From contig NZ_JACLZF010000002.1 of assembly GCF_014243345.1 (NCBI RefSeq), forward strand, positions 682,001 to 746,000: DNA of 64,000 nucleotides, given 5' to 3'. The notes under the pieces are model-generated. The model did not search any database and had not been told where the DNA came from. It saw only the letters and a list, made by a program, of their open reading frames with translations. Each line of letters opens with the position of its first letter. Position 1 is the stretch's first letter. Shown here piece after piece: positions 35,884 to 45,651 of the stretch. This DNA comes from Robiginitalea sp. SC105 (GTDB lineage: Bacteria; Bacteroidota; Bacteroidia; Flavobacteriales; Flavobacteriaceae). The position numbers were made by a program, and so were the translations under genes.

Positions 35884-37023
35884 ATGAAGCTGGTCCTGAT
35901 ACCCGATAAATTCAAAGGCTCCCTGAGCGCCGAATCCGTATGCGATGCCATTGCCGGTGGGGTGAGGCAGTCCTGCCCGGCTGCAATCTTCAAGCGGTTT
36001 GCCGCCTCTGACGGGGGGGATGGCTTCCTGTCTGCCGTCCGGGCTACACGGGAGGTAGCCACGCGGACCGTGGCCACCTCCGACCCCCTGGGCCGGGAGA
36101 TTACCGCCGAATACCTTTACGACGGTAAGTCCGGCGAGGCCTTCGTCGAGATGGCGCTCGCTTCCGGGATGGTACTCCTTGCGGAATCGGAAAGGGATCC
36201 CCTTGCCACCTCCACCCGGGGTACCGGCCGCCTCATCCGGGCTGCGCTCGATCAGGGGGCACGCACGATCTACGTGGGCCTGGGCGGGAGTGCCACCACC
36301 GACGCGGGGATGGGGATTGCCTCTGAGTTCGGTTATGAATTCCGGGACAGCAGCGGCGAGTTGCTGGAACCGGTTGGCAAAAACCTGGAACGGGTGGCCC
36401 GGATAATCGCACCTGAACAGGTTCTTCCCGAGGGGTCCGCAGTGGTGGCCATCAACGACGTTTCCAATCCCCTGTGGGGGGAACAGGGCGCTGCCCATGT
36501 CTATGCCCCCCAGAAGGGGGCCACGCCCGAAGCGGTGGCCCGCCTGGATCGGGGGCTTCGCCACCTGGATCGCCGGGTGGCCGATGAGTTGGGTATTTCG
36601 GCAGGGGAGGAGGCCGGTGCCGGGGCGGCAGGGGGCACGGCCTTTGGTCTGCAGGTATTCCTCGGGGCGCGGTTTATGGGGGGGACGGACTTTGTGTTCC
36701 GCCTCAACGGCATCCGGGATTATTTAAAAGGGGAAACGGTCGACTACCTGGTTACGGGCGAGGGGCGGATCGATTCCCAGAGCCTTCAGGGCAAACTCAT
36801 CCAGGGGGTAACCGACCTGGGGCGCCGGCATGGCATCCCCGTAATTGCCGTTTGCGGGAGTTGTACCGCCGACCGGGAAGCCCTCGCCCGGGCGGGCCTG
36901 ACTGCGGTGATCGAGGCTGCCGATCCAGCCCGCAGCCTGGAGTGGAACATGGCAAATGCCTATGACCTGGTGCAGGAAGCCATGGCGGGTTATTTCAGGG
37001 AAAATCCCCCTAGCGGATCGTGA
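35884..37023 (+). CDS. glycerate kinase (GarK type)
   Basis: Phosphorylates glycerate to 2- or 3-phosphoglycerate. The start ATG 35884 gives MKLVLIPDKFKGSLSAESVC, the standard N-terminus. Other points: FKRFAASDGGDGFLSAV, IYVGLGGSATTDAGMGIA, NDVSNPLWGEQGAAHVYAPQ, and VTGEGRIDSQSLQGKL. Length 379 is normal. It converges with the DUF4249 gene and overlaps its end by 14 bases. Confidence 0.95.
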   Translation: MKLVLIPDKFKGSLSAESVCDAIAGGVRQSCPAAIFKRFAASDGGDGFLSAVRATREVATRTVATSDPLGREITAEYLYDGKSGEAFVEMALASGMVLLAESERDPLATSTRGTGRLIRAALDQGARTIYVGLGGSATTDAGMGIASEFGYEFRDSSGELLEPVGKNLERVARIIAPEQVLPEGSAVVAINDVSNPLWGEQGAAHVYAPQKGATPEAVARLDRGLRHLDRRVADELGISAGEEAGAGAAGGTAFGLQVFLGARFMGGTDFVFRLNGIRDYLKGETVDYLVTGEGRIDSQSLQGKLIQGVTDLGRRHGIPVIAVCGSCTADREALARAGLTAVIEAADPARSLEWNMANAYDLVQEAMAGYFRENPPSGS

Positions 37024-37930
37024 TGGTGCGGACGCGTTCCTGGACCACGGCAAAATAGCCCAGGGGAAAGGTATCGGGCCGGTCCGTGTTGTCGAAGCGG
37101 TCCCGGTTATCGATGTCCGTCGCGTCCACCAGGTTGCCCCTTACGGTGGCTGCGGGTGTCTGGAAGGGGCCTTCAAGGGCGCTCTGTTCTATGAGCAGGT
37201 CCATGTAATTGTAAAATTGCTGGTCGGCCCCCATGATGCTCACCCGAAGCTCTGTCCCTTCCGGGATCGGGTCCTCGTAGAAATAGGAGAACTGGAAGAA
37301 CTGCCCGCGGTAGAACGTATCCTCCGTAACCAGGTATTCCGCCGAACCAAAGTCGAAGAGGTAAAAGTTGTCCACCCGGGCCGGATCCGTAAAGGAGACG
37401 ATCAGCTCGGTTTCGTCCCCTTCCTGCAACGTGCGCCTGCCCTGAACCAGAAAGTCGATCTGCACCACCGGCTGATACCAGGTCTCGGCCACGTACTGCC
37501 GCCCTTTATGGCGGATCTGCAGGATGAACTGTACCTCCTCATTCAGGAAAACAGTAGGGATGCGCTGGTCGGAGGTCGCATCCGGGTCAGGGATATACAC
37601 GCCTGTACCGGGCGCCTCCTCGGCCAGGCTGGAGTTGAAAGATTCAATCAGGGTTTCCCCGTCAAAACGGTTGACGGTGATGATTGCGGCTTCCGCATCG
37701 GTGACCGGGCGTTCCCCGAAAAATCCGGCCGTCTCCGACAGCTGGATTCGGACGGGCACAAAGGGTTCTGACGCATCCACCCGCAACAGGCCGCCCACTA
37801 CGAGTCGGGGGGGCTCCTGCGGGGTCTCCACCTCCACCACCTCCTCGCACGCTCCCAGAAGCAGGAGGCCCAGGACAGGGAGCAGCAGAAAGGCCGGCAA
37901 ATAAATCGCTATTTGGGAAGATTTGCGCAT
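37010..37930 (-). CDS. DUF4249 lipoprotein (copy 2)
   Basis: Signal and lipobox are clear (MRKSSQIAIYLPAFLLLPVL, then LLGAC followed by EEVVEVETPQEPPRLVV). ATG 37930 is preferred to the TTG at 37939 and begins one base past the upstream stop. The body of about 280 residues matches the neighbouring DUF4249 copy throughout (GLLRVD, TAGFFGE, GADQQFYNYMDLL, GNLVDATDIDN). DUF4249 proteins accompany TonB-dependent receptors and are presumed surface or periplasmic partners; function is not established. It overlaps the convergent glycerate kinase gene. Confidence 0.88.
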   Translation of the reverse strand: MRKSSQIAIYLPAFLLLPVLGLLLLGACEEVVEVETPQEPPRLVVGGLLRVDASEPFVPVRIQLSETAGFFGERPVTDAEAAIITVNRFDGETLIESFNSSLAEEAPGTGVYIPDPDATSDQRIPTVFLNEEVQFILQIRHKGRQYVAETWYQPVVQIDFLVQGRRTLQEGDETELIVSFTDPARVDNFYLFDFGSAEYLVTEDTFYRGQFFQFSYFYEDPIPEGTELRVSIMGADQQFYNYMDLLIEQSALEGPFQTPAATVRGNLVDATDIDNRDRFDNTDRPDTFPLGYFAVVQERVRTITIR

Positions 37931-37931
37931 G

Positions 37932-38852
37932 TCATTCAAGGATCAGGCTGGCTGTGAATTCCTGAACTATGGCAAAGTACCCCAGTGCAAAAACCCCGGG
38001 CTGGCCCGTGTTGTCGAACTGTTCGATATTATCGATCCCGGTGACGTCAAAGACATTCCCCCGGACCGTGGCTACCGGTGTCTGGAAGGGGTTGTTGAGC
38101 CCCTCGGTCTGTTGGACGAGCAGGTTCATATAATTGAAGAACTGCTGGTCGGCCCCCAGCAGGGCAATGTCCAGCTCGGTCCCGGGCGGGAAGCCCTGGT
38201 CGTAGAAATAGGAGAAAGAAAAGGCCTGCCCCTTGTAGAAGGTGTCCTCCGTGGGCAGGAATTCCCCGAACCCAAAATCGAACACATAATAATCGTCCCG
38301 GTCTGCAGCGTCGGTGTAGCTGACGATCACCTCGGTTTCATCTTCTTCAAAGAGGGTCTTATCGCCCTGGGTAACCGCATCAATGGGAACTGCGGGTACA
38401 TAACGGGTCTGGGCCGCATACCTGCGGCCCTGCCAGGCAATGACCAGGGTGTAGAGGATGTCGTTTTCCACCACTGTGTCCACACGAAGCCGCTGGTCGG
38501 AATCGAAACTCGGATCCGGGAAATAAATACCGCTCCCCGGGTCGAGTTCGGTCAGGGCTTTGGTGCCCGTACTTACCGGGATGCCATCTTCCATTATCTG
38601 GAGGATGATGATCACTTCTGCCCCGCTGGCCGGTTGCACCTCATCAAAAAAGCCGGCCGTTTGCGTGAGCCGGATCTCGACGGGTACAAACTCCTGGGTC
38701 GTATCCACGCGGAGCAGGCCCTCCACCACGAGCCGCGGGTCCTCCACCGGGGTTTCCACCTCGATGACTTCCTCGCAGGCCGCCAGTGCCAGCAATAAGC
38801 CGGCCGCCAGTGCGGGTAAAAAGAAGGCAAAGATGTGTCGGGTCTTTTTCAT
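37932..38852 (-). CDS. DUF4249 lipoprotein (copy 1)
   Basis: The start ATG 38852 gives MKKTRHIFAFFLPALAAGLL and a lipobox ALAAC followed by EEVIEVETPVEDPRLVVEGL. It is a tandem paralogue of the next gene, with the same conserved blocks (PGSGIYFPDP, GADQQFFNYMNLLVQQ, GNVFDVTGIDN). ATG lies two bases inside the TonB receptor's stop region, so receptor, copy 1 and copy 2 form one operon. The duplication probably broadened or doubled the partner role. Mature protein expected to be lipid-anchored. Confidence 0.88.
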   Translation of the reverse strand: MKKTRHIFAFFLPALAAGLLLALAACEEVIEVETPVEDPRLVVEGLLRVDTTQEFVPVEIRLTQTAGFFDEVQPASGAEVIIILQIMEDGIPVSTGTKALTELDPGSGIYFPDPSFDSDQRLRVDTVVENDILYTLVIAWQGRRYAAQTRYVPAVPIDAVTQGDKTLFEEDETEVIVSYTDAADRDDYYVFDFGFGEFLPTEDTFYKGQAFSFSYFYDQGFPPGTELDIALLGADQQFFNYMNLLVQQTEGLNNPFQTPVATVRGNVFDVTGIDNIEQFDNTGQPGVFALGYFAIVQEFTASLILE

Positions 38853-38853
38853 T

Positions 38854-41262
38854 TCAGAAGCTGAAGTTATAGGTAACCGAGGGGACAATGCCGAAAATGG
38901 AGGTACGTACGGCCTCGTTCCGGCCGGTATCCTGGTTCTGGCGGAAATTGATCGAAGCGGCGTTCATGCGGTTGTAGACATTGTATACGCTGAAGATCCA
39001 TTCCCCCCGGACTTTCTTCTCCCGGGAGCGGCGCGGCCGCAGGGTTGCCGAAATATCCAGGCGGTGGTATGCAGGCAGGCGTTCCTGGTTTCTCAGCCCA
39101 TAATAGGGGACCACCAGGCCCTCGAATTCGAACTGCCCCACGGGATAGTTGGTCGGTTGTCCGGTCTGGAAGATGAAATTGGAATTCAGGCTCCACCGGT
39201 CGTCGATCTCGTAACTGCCGAAAATGGCCAGGTCGTGCCGTTTGTCGTATGGCGTGTTGTACCACTCGCCAAAATTGATGCCGGGTTCCTGAACCGTTCG
39301 CCCGGTCCCGGTTACCGTTTGCCTGCCGGGAGTGCGCTGCTCCGATTTGGCCAGGGTATAGGCAATCCAGCCGGTCAGGGCACCGGTATTTTTCCGGAGC
39401 AGGACTTCCCATCCGTAGGCCCTGGCCTCCCCGTTGAGGATGACCTGTTCGATGGCGTTGTTTGCGATCAGGTTGGCCCCGTCTATATAGTCAATCCGGT
39501 TCTGGACTTCCTTGTAGAAGACTTCTGTTTCCAGGCTGTAGTCCCGGTCCGCGATGTTCCGGAAGTAGCCCAGGGCGTATTGGTCCACGAGCTGCGGGCG
39601 CGTATAGGGGCCGCTGGGGGTCCAGACATCCAGGGGGGTGGGGGAGCTGGTATTGGACAACAGGTGGAGGTACTGGGCCATCCGCGTATAACTGGCCTTC
39701 ACGGAACTGTTTTCCCCCAGTACGTAGGCCAGAGATACCCTGGGCTCCAGGTTCAGGAACTTGTCCAGGGTTTCCAGGCGGTCTGTGCTCAGGGTATCGA
39801 TGGGGGTCGCCTCCTGGTAGACCAGACTGAATTCGTCGAATGCCACCGGGTTGTCATTTTCGTACACGTAGAACTCGTCCTGCCCCAGGCGGTTGAACTG
39901 GCTTATCCGAAGCCCGTACCCGAGGCTCAACCTGGAGGAGATGTCGTGGGAAACATCCACATACAAGGCATTTTCGTTGGCGTATTTTTTGGTCAGCTGC
40001 TCTTCCACAATACCCGATTCTGGGCTGTTGGGCGATATTTTCCCCGGATTGAAGACATAATAGGTGTTGTGCAGGCCGTAGTTGATCTGTAACCCGTCCC
40101 TCAGGTAATGCTTCAGGTCGTATTTCAGGTTGAAATTCCGGATCCCCGAATCCCATTCAAACCCGACAAAATCGAGCTCCAGTCCGTAATAGTAGTCGGA
40201 ATAGATCAGGGACAGGTTCGAGAACAGCTTGTCCGAAAACAGGTGGTTCCACCGGAAATTGACCACGGCGTTGCCATAGGTGTTCACAAACAGGTCGTTG
40301 ATGCTGAAGAGGTCGCGGCCAAAGTAGCCGGACAGGTACAGGCTGTTCCGGTCGTCCACCCGGTAATTCAGTTTGGTGTTCAGATCGTAGAAATAGGCCT
40401 TGTTGTCTATGTCCAACAGGGGGAGGAACAGGTGGGCATAGGAGGCACGTCCCCCGGCGAGGAAGGCGGCACGGTCCTTCACAATGGGTCCTTCGGCCAG
40501 CAGCCGGCTCGCCACCGCCCCAATGCCACCGTTCATGTGGAATTCCCGGCTGTTCCCCTCCTTCTGGTAGATTTCCAGTACGGAGGAAACCCTGCCGCCG
40601 TAACGGGCGGGTATCCCCCCCTTGTAGAGTTTGATATCCTTGATGGCGTCCGGGTTAAAAACGGAAAAGAAACCGAAAAGGTGGGAGGAGTTAAAAATAG
40701 TGGCCTCGTCGAGCAGGATGAGGTTCTGGTCGGCCGCACCGCCCCGTACGTTGAATCCAGAGGAGGATTCCCCGGCATTGGTGACCCCTGGCAGCAGCAG
40801 GATGGATTTGATTACATCAGCTTCCCCGAGCACCACGGGGATCTGCTTGATCGTCTCGGTCTTGAGGGTGGCAACGCTCATCTGGGGACGCCGGATGTCC
40901 AGTTGTTCCGCCTGCTCGGTAACCACCACCTCGTCCAGTTGTTCCGCTTCCTCCGCCATGTTGAAATCCAGGCGGCGGTCCGTGGTCAGGTCAACCGTTT
41001 GCCGGATATCGCTGAAGCCGAGGTAACGGATAACGATGTCGTAGGTCCCGGCCGGCAGCGTTAGGGAGTAGAACCCGTATTCGTTGGTGGTTGCCCCGGT
41101 CCTTAAATCGGGGACCAGGATGCTCACCCCGATAAGGCTCTCATTGGATCCGGCATCTGAAATGGTGCCGCTCAGGGTATAGCGCTGCTCCTGGGCAAGG
41201 AGGGGGGATGCAGCCAGCAGTATAAGGAGGCAGGCCGGCAGGAACCGGTAGGGAAAACGCAT
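38854..41262 (-). CDS. TonB-dependent outer-membrane receptor
   Basis: The start ATG 41262 yields the signal MRFPYRFLPACLLILLAASP with cleavage after LLA. Then: carboxypeptidase-D regulatory-like domain (about 28-105, TLSGTISDAGSNESLIGVSI), a plug with SVATLKTETIKQIPVVLGEA and GFNVRGGAADQNLILLDEAT, and a barrel to the end (VPSVTYNFSF, a typical terminal strand with final Phe). The 802-residue size and lack of SusC-type extension fit the subgroup that pairs with DUF4249 rather than SusD. Substrate unknown. Confidence 0.93.
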   Translation of the reverse strand: MRFPYRFLPACLLILLAASPLLAQEQRYTLSGTISDAGSNESLIGVSILVPDLRTGATTNEYGFYSLTLPAGTYDIVIRYLGFSDIRQTVDLTTDRRLDFNMAEEAEQLDEVVVTEQAEQLDIRRPQMSVATLKTETIKQIPVVLGEADVIKSILLLPGVTNAGESSSGFNVRGGAADQNLILLDEATIFNSSHLFGFFSVFNPDAIKDIKLYKGGIPARYGGRVSSVLEIYQKEGNSREFHMNGGIGAVASRLLAEGPIVKDRAAFLAGGRASYAHLFLPLLDIDNKAYFYDLNTKLNYRVDDRNSLYLSGYFGRDLFSINDLFVNTYGNAVVNFRWNHLFSDKLFSNLSLIYSDYYYGLELDFVGFEWDSGIRNFNLKYDLKHYLRDGLQINYGLHNTYYVFNPGKISPNSPESGIVEEQLTKKYANENALYVDVSHDISSRLSLGYGLRISQFNRLGQDEFYVYENDNPVAFDEFSLVYQEATPIDTLSTDRLETLDKFLNLEPRVSLAYVLGENSSVKASYTRMAQYLHLLSNTSSPTPLDVWTPSGPYTRPQLVDQYALGYFRNIADRDYSLETEVFYKEVQNRIDYIDGANLIANNAIEQVILNGEARAYGWEVLLRKNTGALTGWIAYTLAKSEQRTPGRQTVTGTGRTVQEPGINFGEWYNTPYDKRHDLAIFGSYEIDDRWSLNSNFIFQTGQPTNYPVGQFEFEGLVVPYYGLRNQERLPAYHRLDISATLRPRRSREKKVRGEWIFSVYNVYNRMNAASINFRQNQDTGRNEAVRTSIFGIVPSVTYNFSF

Positions 41263-41347
41263 GCAATTTCTTTTGCCTAAAAATAGGTAAAAAATGGATG
41301 CGGGCCCATTTGCCGGAAGTACCTGCAGTCGGGTTGTGCCGATAGCC

Positions 41348-43567
41348 TCAGAGCTTTTCCAGGATGGTGTTGAAGGTAGCGCTCGGCCGCATGGCACGGC
41401 TTACTTTTGCGGGATCCGGACGGTAGTAGCCCCCGATATCCTGGGGAAGCCCCTGGGCATCCAGTAATTCCTGCAGGATGTCCGCCGATTTGGATTCCAG
41501 GTCCTTAGAAATACTTTTGAAGGCTGCTGCCAGGTCCGCATCCTGGTCCTGGGAGGCGATCGCATTCGCCCAGTAACGCGCCAGGTAGTAATGGCTGCCC
41601 CGGGTATCCAGTTCGTTCACCTTGCGGGAAGGCGACCGGTTTTCCTCCAGGAATTTTTCCGTGGCTTCGTCCAGGGTGCGCCCCAGGATACTGGCCCGGG
41701 GACTCTTGTTTTTCTGCCCGTAATGCTCCAGGGACACGGCCAGGGCCATGAATTCGCCCAGGGAGTCCCAGCGAAGGTGGCCTTCCTCCAGGAATTGCTC
41801 CACGTGCTTGGGGGCCGAACCCCCGGCACCCGTTTCAAAGAGCCCCCCGCCGTTCATCAACGGCACGATGGAGAGCATCTTGGCGCTGGTGCCCACCTCC
41901 AGGATCGGAAAGAGGTCCGTCAGGTAGTCGCGCAGCACATTGCCCGTTACCGAGATGGTATCCTTCCCTTCCCGGATCCGGTCCAGGGTATAGTGGGTTG
42001 CTTCAACAGGCGACATAATCCGGATGTCCAGTTCATCCATGGTCTTTTCGGGCAGATACGCATGGACCTTTTTAGTGAGTTCCCGGTCGTGGGCACGCTC
42101 GGGATCCAGCCAGAAAACCGCAGGGGTACCGGAAAGCCGGGCCCGCTCAACGGCGAGCTCCACCCAGTTGCGCACCGGCAGGTCCTTGACCTGACACATC
42201 CGCCAGATGTCGCCCGCCTGCACGGGGTGCGCCAGCAACACCTTCCCGCTGGCCTGGTCCACCACCTGTACCGTACCGGTGCCGGCAATTTCAAAAGTCT
42301 TGTCGTGGGAGCCGTACTCCTCTGCTTTTTGGGCCATCAGGCCTACGTTGGGCACGGTTCCCATGGTCCGGGGGTCCAGCGCCCCGTTTTTTTTGCAGTC
42401 TTCTATGGTCGCCTGGTAGACCCCCGCATAGCTGCTGTCCGGTATCACGGCCTTGGTGTCCTGTGGCTTGCCCTGGGCGTTCCACATCTGTCCGGAGTTC
42501 CGGATCATGGCTGGCATGGAGGCATCGATGATCACATCGCTGGGGACGTGCAGGTTGGTGATCCCCTTGTCGGAGTTTACCATGGCCAGGGCCGGTCCCT
42601 TCTCCATGGCAGCCCCTATGGCTTCGCGGATGGCCGCCGCCTTTTCCTCCGGGAGTTTTCCGAGGTCGTCCAGCAGGCTCTCCAGGCCGTCGTTCGCGTC
42701 AATGCCCAGGGATTCGAACGTATCCCCAAACCGGTCAAATACCTCTTTGAAGTACGTGTGCAGGACGTGTCCGAAGATAATCGGGTCGGAGACCTTCATC
42801 ATGGTGGCTTTCAGGTGCACCGAAAAAAGCACCCCTTTTTCCCTCGCGCTCGCAACCTGTTCGTCCAGGAACCTCAGAAGGGCCGCTTTTTCCATGACGG
42901 TGGCATCCACGATTTCCCCGTCCAGGGTGGAAATATCTTCTTTCAAAACCCGTTTGTCCCCGTTGGCCCCAACCCATTCAATCCGAAGTTTGGTCCCCTT
43001 TTCCAGGGTGACGGATTTCTCGTTGGACTTGAAATCCCCGGAGGACATGGTGGCCACATGGCTTTTGGAGTCGGCGCTCCAGGCGCCCATCGTATGCGGG
43101 TTCTTCCGGGCAAAGTTCTTTACCGGACGCGGTGCACGCCGGTCCGAGTTTCCTTCCCGCAGGACCGGGTTCACGGCACTCCCCTTGATCTTGTCGTAGC
43201 GCCCCTTGATATCGCGGGCTTCCGGGGTGGTTGCCTCTGCCGGGTAATCCGGGATGGCATATCCGTGGCGCTGCAGTTCGGTGATTGCATCTTCCAGCTG
43301 GGGGATGGATGCGCTGATGTTTGGCAGTTTGATGATATTGGCTTCCGGTTTTTTGGCCAGGTTCCCCAGGAATTCGAGGTCGTTCGGGATGCGCTGGGCC
43401 TCGGTCAGGAAATCCGGGAAGGCAGCCAGGATGCGACCGGCAAGGGAGATGTCCTTGGTGGCTACTTCGATCCCGGCGGTACGGGCAAATGACTGTACGA
43501 TAGGGAGAAAGGATGCGGTTGCCAGGGCCGGAGCCTCGTCGGTCTTGGTATAATGGATGGTCGCCAT
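41348..43567 (-). CDS. icd: NADP-dependent isocitrate dehydrogenase, monomeric type
   Basis: The 739-residue monomeric (IDH-II) enzyme oxidises isocitrate to 2-oxoglutarate. Diagnostic stretches: [40 protein letters not shown] (substrate and Mg binding), [40 protein letters not shown], and [29 protein letters not shown] box on the minus strand (43594-43601) with TTTG upstream lies 26 bases before the ATG. Single gene, downstream of the RNA gene at 43.7-44.1 kb. Confidence 0.97.
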   Translation of the reverse strand: MATIHYTKTDEAPALATASFLPIVQSFARTAGIEVATKDISLAGRILAAFPDFLTEAQRIPNDLEFLGNLAKKPEANIIKLPNISASIPQLEDAITELQRHGYAIPDYPAEATTPEARDIKGRYDKIKGSAVNPVLREGNSDRRAPRPVKNFARKNPHTMGAWSADSKSHVATMSSGDFKSNEKSVTLEKGTKLRIEWVGANGDKRVLKEDISTLDGEIVDATVMEKAALLRFLDEQVASAREKGVLFSVHLKATMMKVSDPIIFGHVLHTYFKEVFDRFGDTFESLGIDANDGLESLLDDLGKLPEEKAAAIREAIGAAMEKGPALAMVNSDKGITNLHVPSDVIIDASMPAMIRNSGQMWNAQGKPQDTKAVIPDSSYAGVYQATIEDCKKNGALDPRTMGTVPNVGLMAQKAEEYGSHDKTFEIAGTGTVQVVDQASGKVLLAHPVQAGDIWRMCQVKDLPVRNWVELAVERARLSGTPAVFWLDPERAHDRELTKKVHAYLPEKTMDELDIRIMSPVEATHYTLDRIREGKDTISVTGNVLRDYLTDLFPILEVGTSAKMLSIVPLMNGGGLFETGAGGSAPKHVEQFLEEGHLRWDSLGEFMALAVSLEHYGQKNKSPRASILGRTLDEATEKFLEENRSPSRKVNELDTRGSHYYLARYWANAIASQDQDADLAAAFKSISKDLESKSADILQELLDAQGLPQDIGGYYRPDPAKVSRAMRPSATFNTILEKL

Positions 43568-43689
43568 GAATTTTCGATCTTTTTTAAGCGGAGCAAATAT
43601 ACAATTTTAAGCGGGCAAAGACAGCCCCGCTCTGGGGAATGTCCCCGGGGGCCCTGTGAGGAAGTGAAGGCGGGCCGGTTATATAAATA

Positions 43690-44086
43690 ACAAAAGCCAT
43701 ATCATCGTAACGGGTACAGTGATATGGCTTTTTAAAACAGCTTGCAACTTTCTCTGTCAGGCTTGAAGCCTTCCAAGGCAACGCGGGGTTGCCGTTGAGC
43801 TGTTTGACGTTTGCAACGACATCCGGGGCTTATTTCTAAAACAAGGTCCGTTGGCCGTTACTTTTTTGTTGCTTAGTCCTTTTGACTTACAGGGCAAACC
43901 TGGGTTTTCCATGTAACGCATAAGTCCCCACCGACTCCGGAAGCTACAGCCTCCTTAGAGCGGCTCACCTTTGAGCCTTCAGGCATACCTGCCTTCCGAA
44001 CTTCAGGTTAATCAACAATACAAAGAACGCTGGCTTCGCAATGACCTTTCGCCGTTGCCATGGACTGGCAACTTCTACTAGATCAC
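43690..44086 (-). ncRNA. unassigned structured RNA, about 390 nt
   Basis: The 638-base gap between two minus-strand genes holds its own promoter (TTTG, 20 bases, TATATTTA) and, about 390 bases on, a strong terminator hairpin. Between them are many stable stems: GTTGCCA / TGGCAAC, GGCTC / GAGCC, GGAGGCT / AGCTTCC, GGCAAC / GTTGCC, GGCTT / AAGCC and AAACAGCT / AGCTGTTT closing the 3' domain. I find no RNase P signature (GAGGAAAGTCC), no tmRNA tag or tRNA-like end, and no SRP Alu or tetraloop motif. The limits are estimates from promoter and terminator. An alternative reading is an mRNA for a 51-codon frame at 43757-43912. Confidence 0.65.
43691..43735 (-). terminator. terminator of the structured RNA
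   Basis: The inverted repeat AAAAGCCATATCA / TGATATGGCTTTT forms a 13-bp stem with a 16-base loop. T-rich sequence follows on both strands, so it may act in both directions. Confidence 0.75.
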
Positions 44087-44090
44087 AGAA

Positions 44091-44122
44091 TAAATATAGG
44101 TCGAAACCCTCTCATTTCCAAA
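44091..44122 (-). promoter_or_regulatory. promoter of the structured RNA
   Basis: On the minus strand TTTG (44119-44122), 20 bases, then TATATTTA (44091-44098): a near-perfect -33/-7 pair pointing into the RNA. Confidence 0.65.
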
Positions 44123-44205
44123 AAATTAACACTTTAAAAAATTTACACGTTATAAACGTTAGATATTAACAATTGTTGATATCCAAAAGAGGTAGAGAGA
44201 GGTGG

Positions 44206-45495
44206 CTACGGAAGCTTGCCCGGGCTGTTGCGGTCTTCCCTCCTGAGTTGTCGCTGGATCTTGCGGATGGCGGATTCGATGGACTTGTCCGGCTCTATGA
44301 TATTATATTCGCCCCAGAAGCCCGGGTCGGCAAACCCAAGGGCTTCATCGCTCAGGATAATGGAGGTTTTCACCCGCTCCCGATTCCTCGGCATACCCGC
44401 TTCATTGAGTTCCCAATCGGTAACGGCCATCTCACAGCTCAGGCTGAAGACCGAATTGAAAAGCTTCCGGTCCCAGTCTATCTTGAATTCGAGCAGGGCA
44501 TTGCTGTATCCGTAATACCATCGTCCGTCTTTCTCCCGGTAGTCCACCCGGTAGGCTACCTCGGTGGGATACACCCTGGCATTGGCAGGTTTCCGCCTTA
44601 CAAACATGCGGCTGGCCATATCCTGGTCTGTAATGTTTAAAGAGAAGATGGCGCTGGTCAGGACCTTCTTTTCCCCGTCGATAAAGAGCCGGCCCCGGTA
44701 CAGGGGTTCTGCCACATCCTTTTTTTGTTCAAAACCGATTACGAAGATCAGCCGGTCGTCTATCCGCGTATTCCGTTCAAAATAGAAATTGTAATCATCT
44801 ATATAGTCCTCTGAAAAGATGTATTCCGGATATTTCATGATATCGACAAACAGCGCGTTGAAGGGACCCCCCTGCAATTTCAGGGCGACCGTGTCGAGTT
44901 TGTCGTAATCAGTGCTCTTGCGGGCCTTGTACAATTCCATGGCATCCTGGCGGGGAGACATATAGGGGGTTTTGTAAATGGTGACCACCGCTTCGGAAAG
45001 GGAGACATTGCGCCTGCGCTTCCGGATGGTTTCCCGGTAGAAGGCCGTCATCTTCGTGGGGTTGTTAAAATAGTTGTCCCCCACTTTGCGAAGGGTTTCC
45101 TTGACCAGGGTGGTCGCATCCCGGGGTACCACCACATCTACCTCGGGCAGGGAGGTCACCGACACCTCGAGCAGCAATTCATTGTCCTCCGGACTGAATT
45201 GCAGCAGGGGAACCTGCCGGCTCTTATACCCCAGGAAGGAGATTTCCACCATGGCATCGGTGACCGATTCGGGCACCTTCAACAGGAATCCGCCTTCCGA
45301 ATTGGTAACCGTACTGATATTGTACTGGTCGAGGGTGAGGGTTGCAAAAACGAGCGGATCGTTGGTTTCCGCGTCCAGGACCTGTCCCCTGTACTGCCTG
45401 AAACCGGCTTCGTCCCCCTGGGCTTCCTGGCTCAGCAGGGGCAGTGCCATCGATAAACAAATGCCCAGTAAAATGGGGAGCCTTAAAATTTTCAT
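44206..45495 (-). CDS. carboxypeptidase-regulatory-like domain protein, exported
   Basis: The start ATG 45495 gives the signal MKILRLPILLGICLSMALPL with cleavage near LLSQ. Residues about 33-115 form a CarboxypepD_reg-like beta sandwich (YRGQVLDAETNDPLVFATLT ... GYKSRQVPL). The remaining 300 residues (AFYRETIRKRRRNVSLSEAV, YIFSEDYIDDYNFYFERN, VAYRVDYREKDGRWYYGY) are a Bacteroidota-type outer-membrane-associated domain I cannot name surely. No barrel terminal strand is seen; the tail is basic. Probably periplasmic. It lies upstream of the RNA gene on the same strand. Confidence 0.78.
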   Translation of the reverse strand: MKILRLPILLGICLSMALPLLSQEAQGDEAGFRQYRGQVLDAETNDPLVFATLTLDQYNISTVTNSEGGFLLKVPESVTDAMVEISFLGYKSRQVPLLQFSPEDNELLLEVSVTSLPEVDVVVPRDATTLVKETLRKVGDNYFNNPTKMTAFYRETIRKRRRNVSLSEAVVTIYKTPYMSPRQDAMELYKARKSTDYDKLDTVALKLQGGPFNALFVDIMKYPEYIFSEDYIDDYNFYFERNTRIDDRLIFVIGFEQKKDVAEPLYRGRLFIDGEKKVLTSAIFSLNITDQDMASRMFVRRKPANARVYPTEVAYRVDYREKDGRWYYGYSNALLEFKIDWDRKLFNSVFSLSCEMAVTDWELNEAGMPRNRERVKTSIILSDEALGFADPGFWGEYNIIEPDKSIESAIRKIQRQLRREDRNSPGKLP

Positions 45496-45651
45496 GGGAT
45501 GCAATTATTATAAAAGTCTTTTTTCTTACGCTGGCGACCCCCGGGACCGGTTTTTACCCTTGGCCCGGAATGCCTATCCAAGTTACCATTTTCCGGCCAT
45601 ATCCGGAAGCCAAAGATTTCTTAACTTATCCGGAATTCAAACTACCTCCCG

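Noticed and set aside
41591-43492. Long frame antisense to icd (633 codons)
   Set aside because: Same reason; the translation has no domain pattern and the minus strand encodes monomeric IDH.
43690-44086. Assignment of the structured RNA to RNase P or tmRNA
   Set aside because: No GAGGAAAGTCC / ACAGAA core of RNase P and no tag frame or tRNA-like end of tmRNA on either strand.
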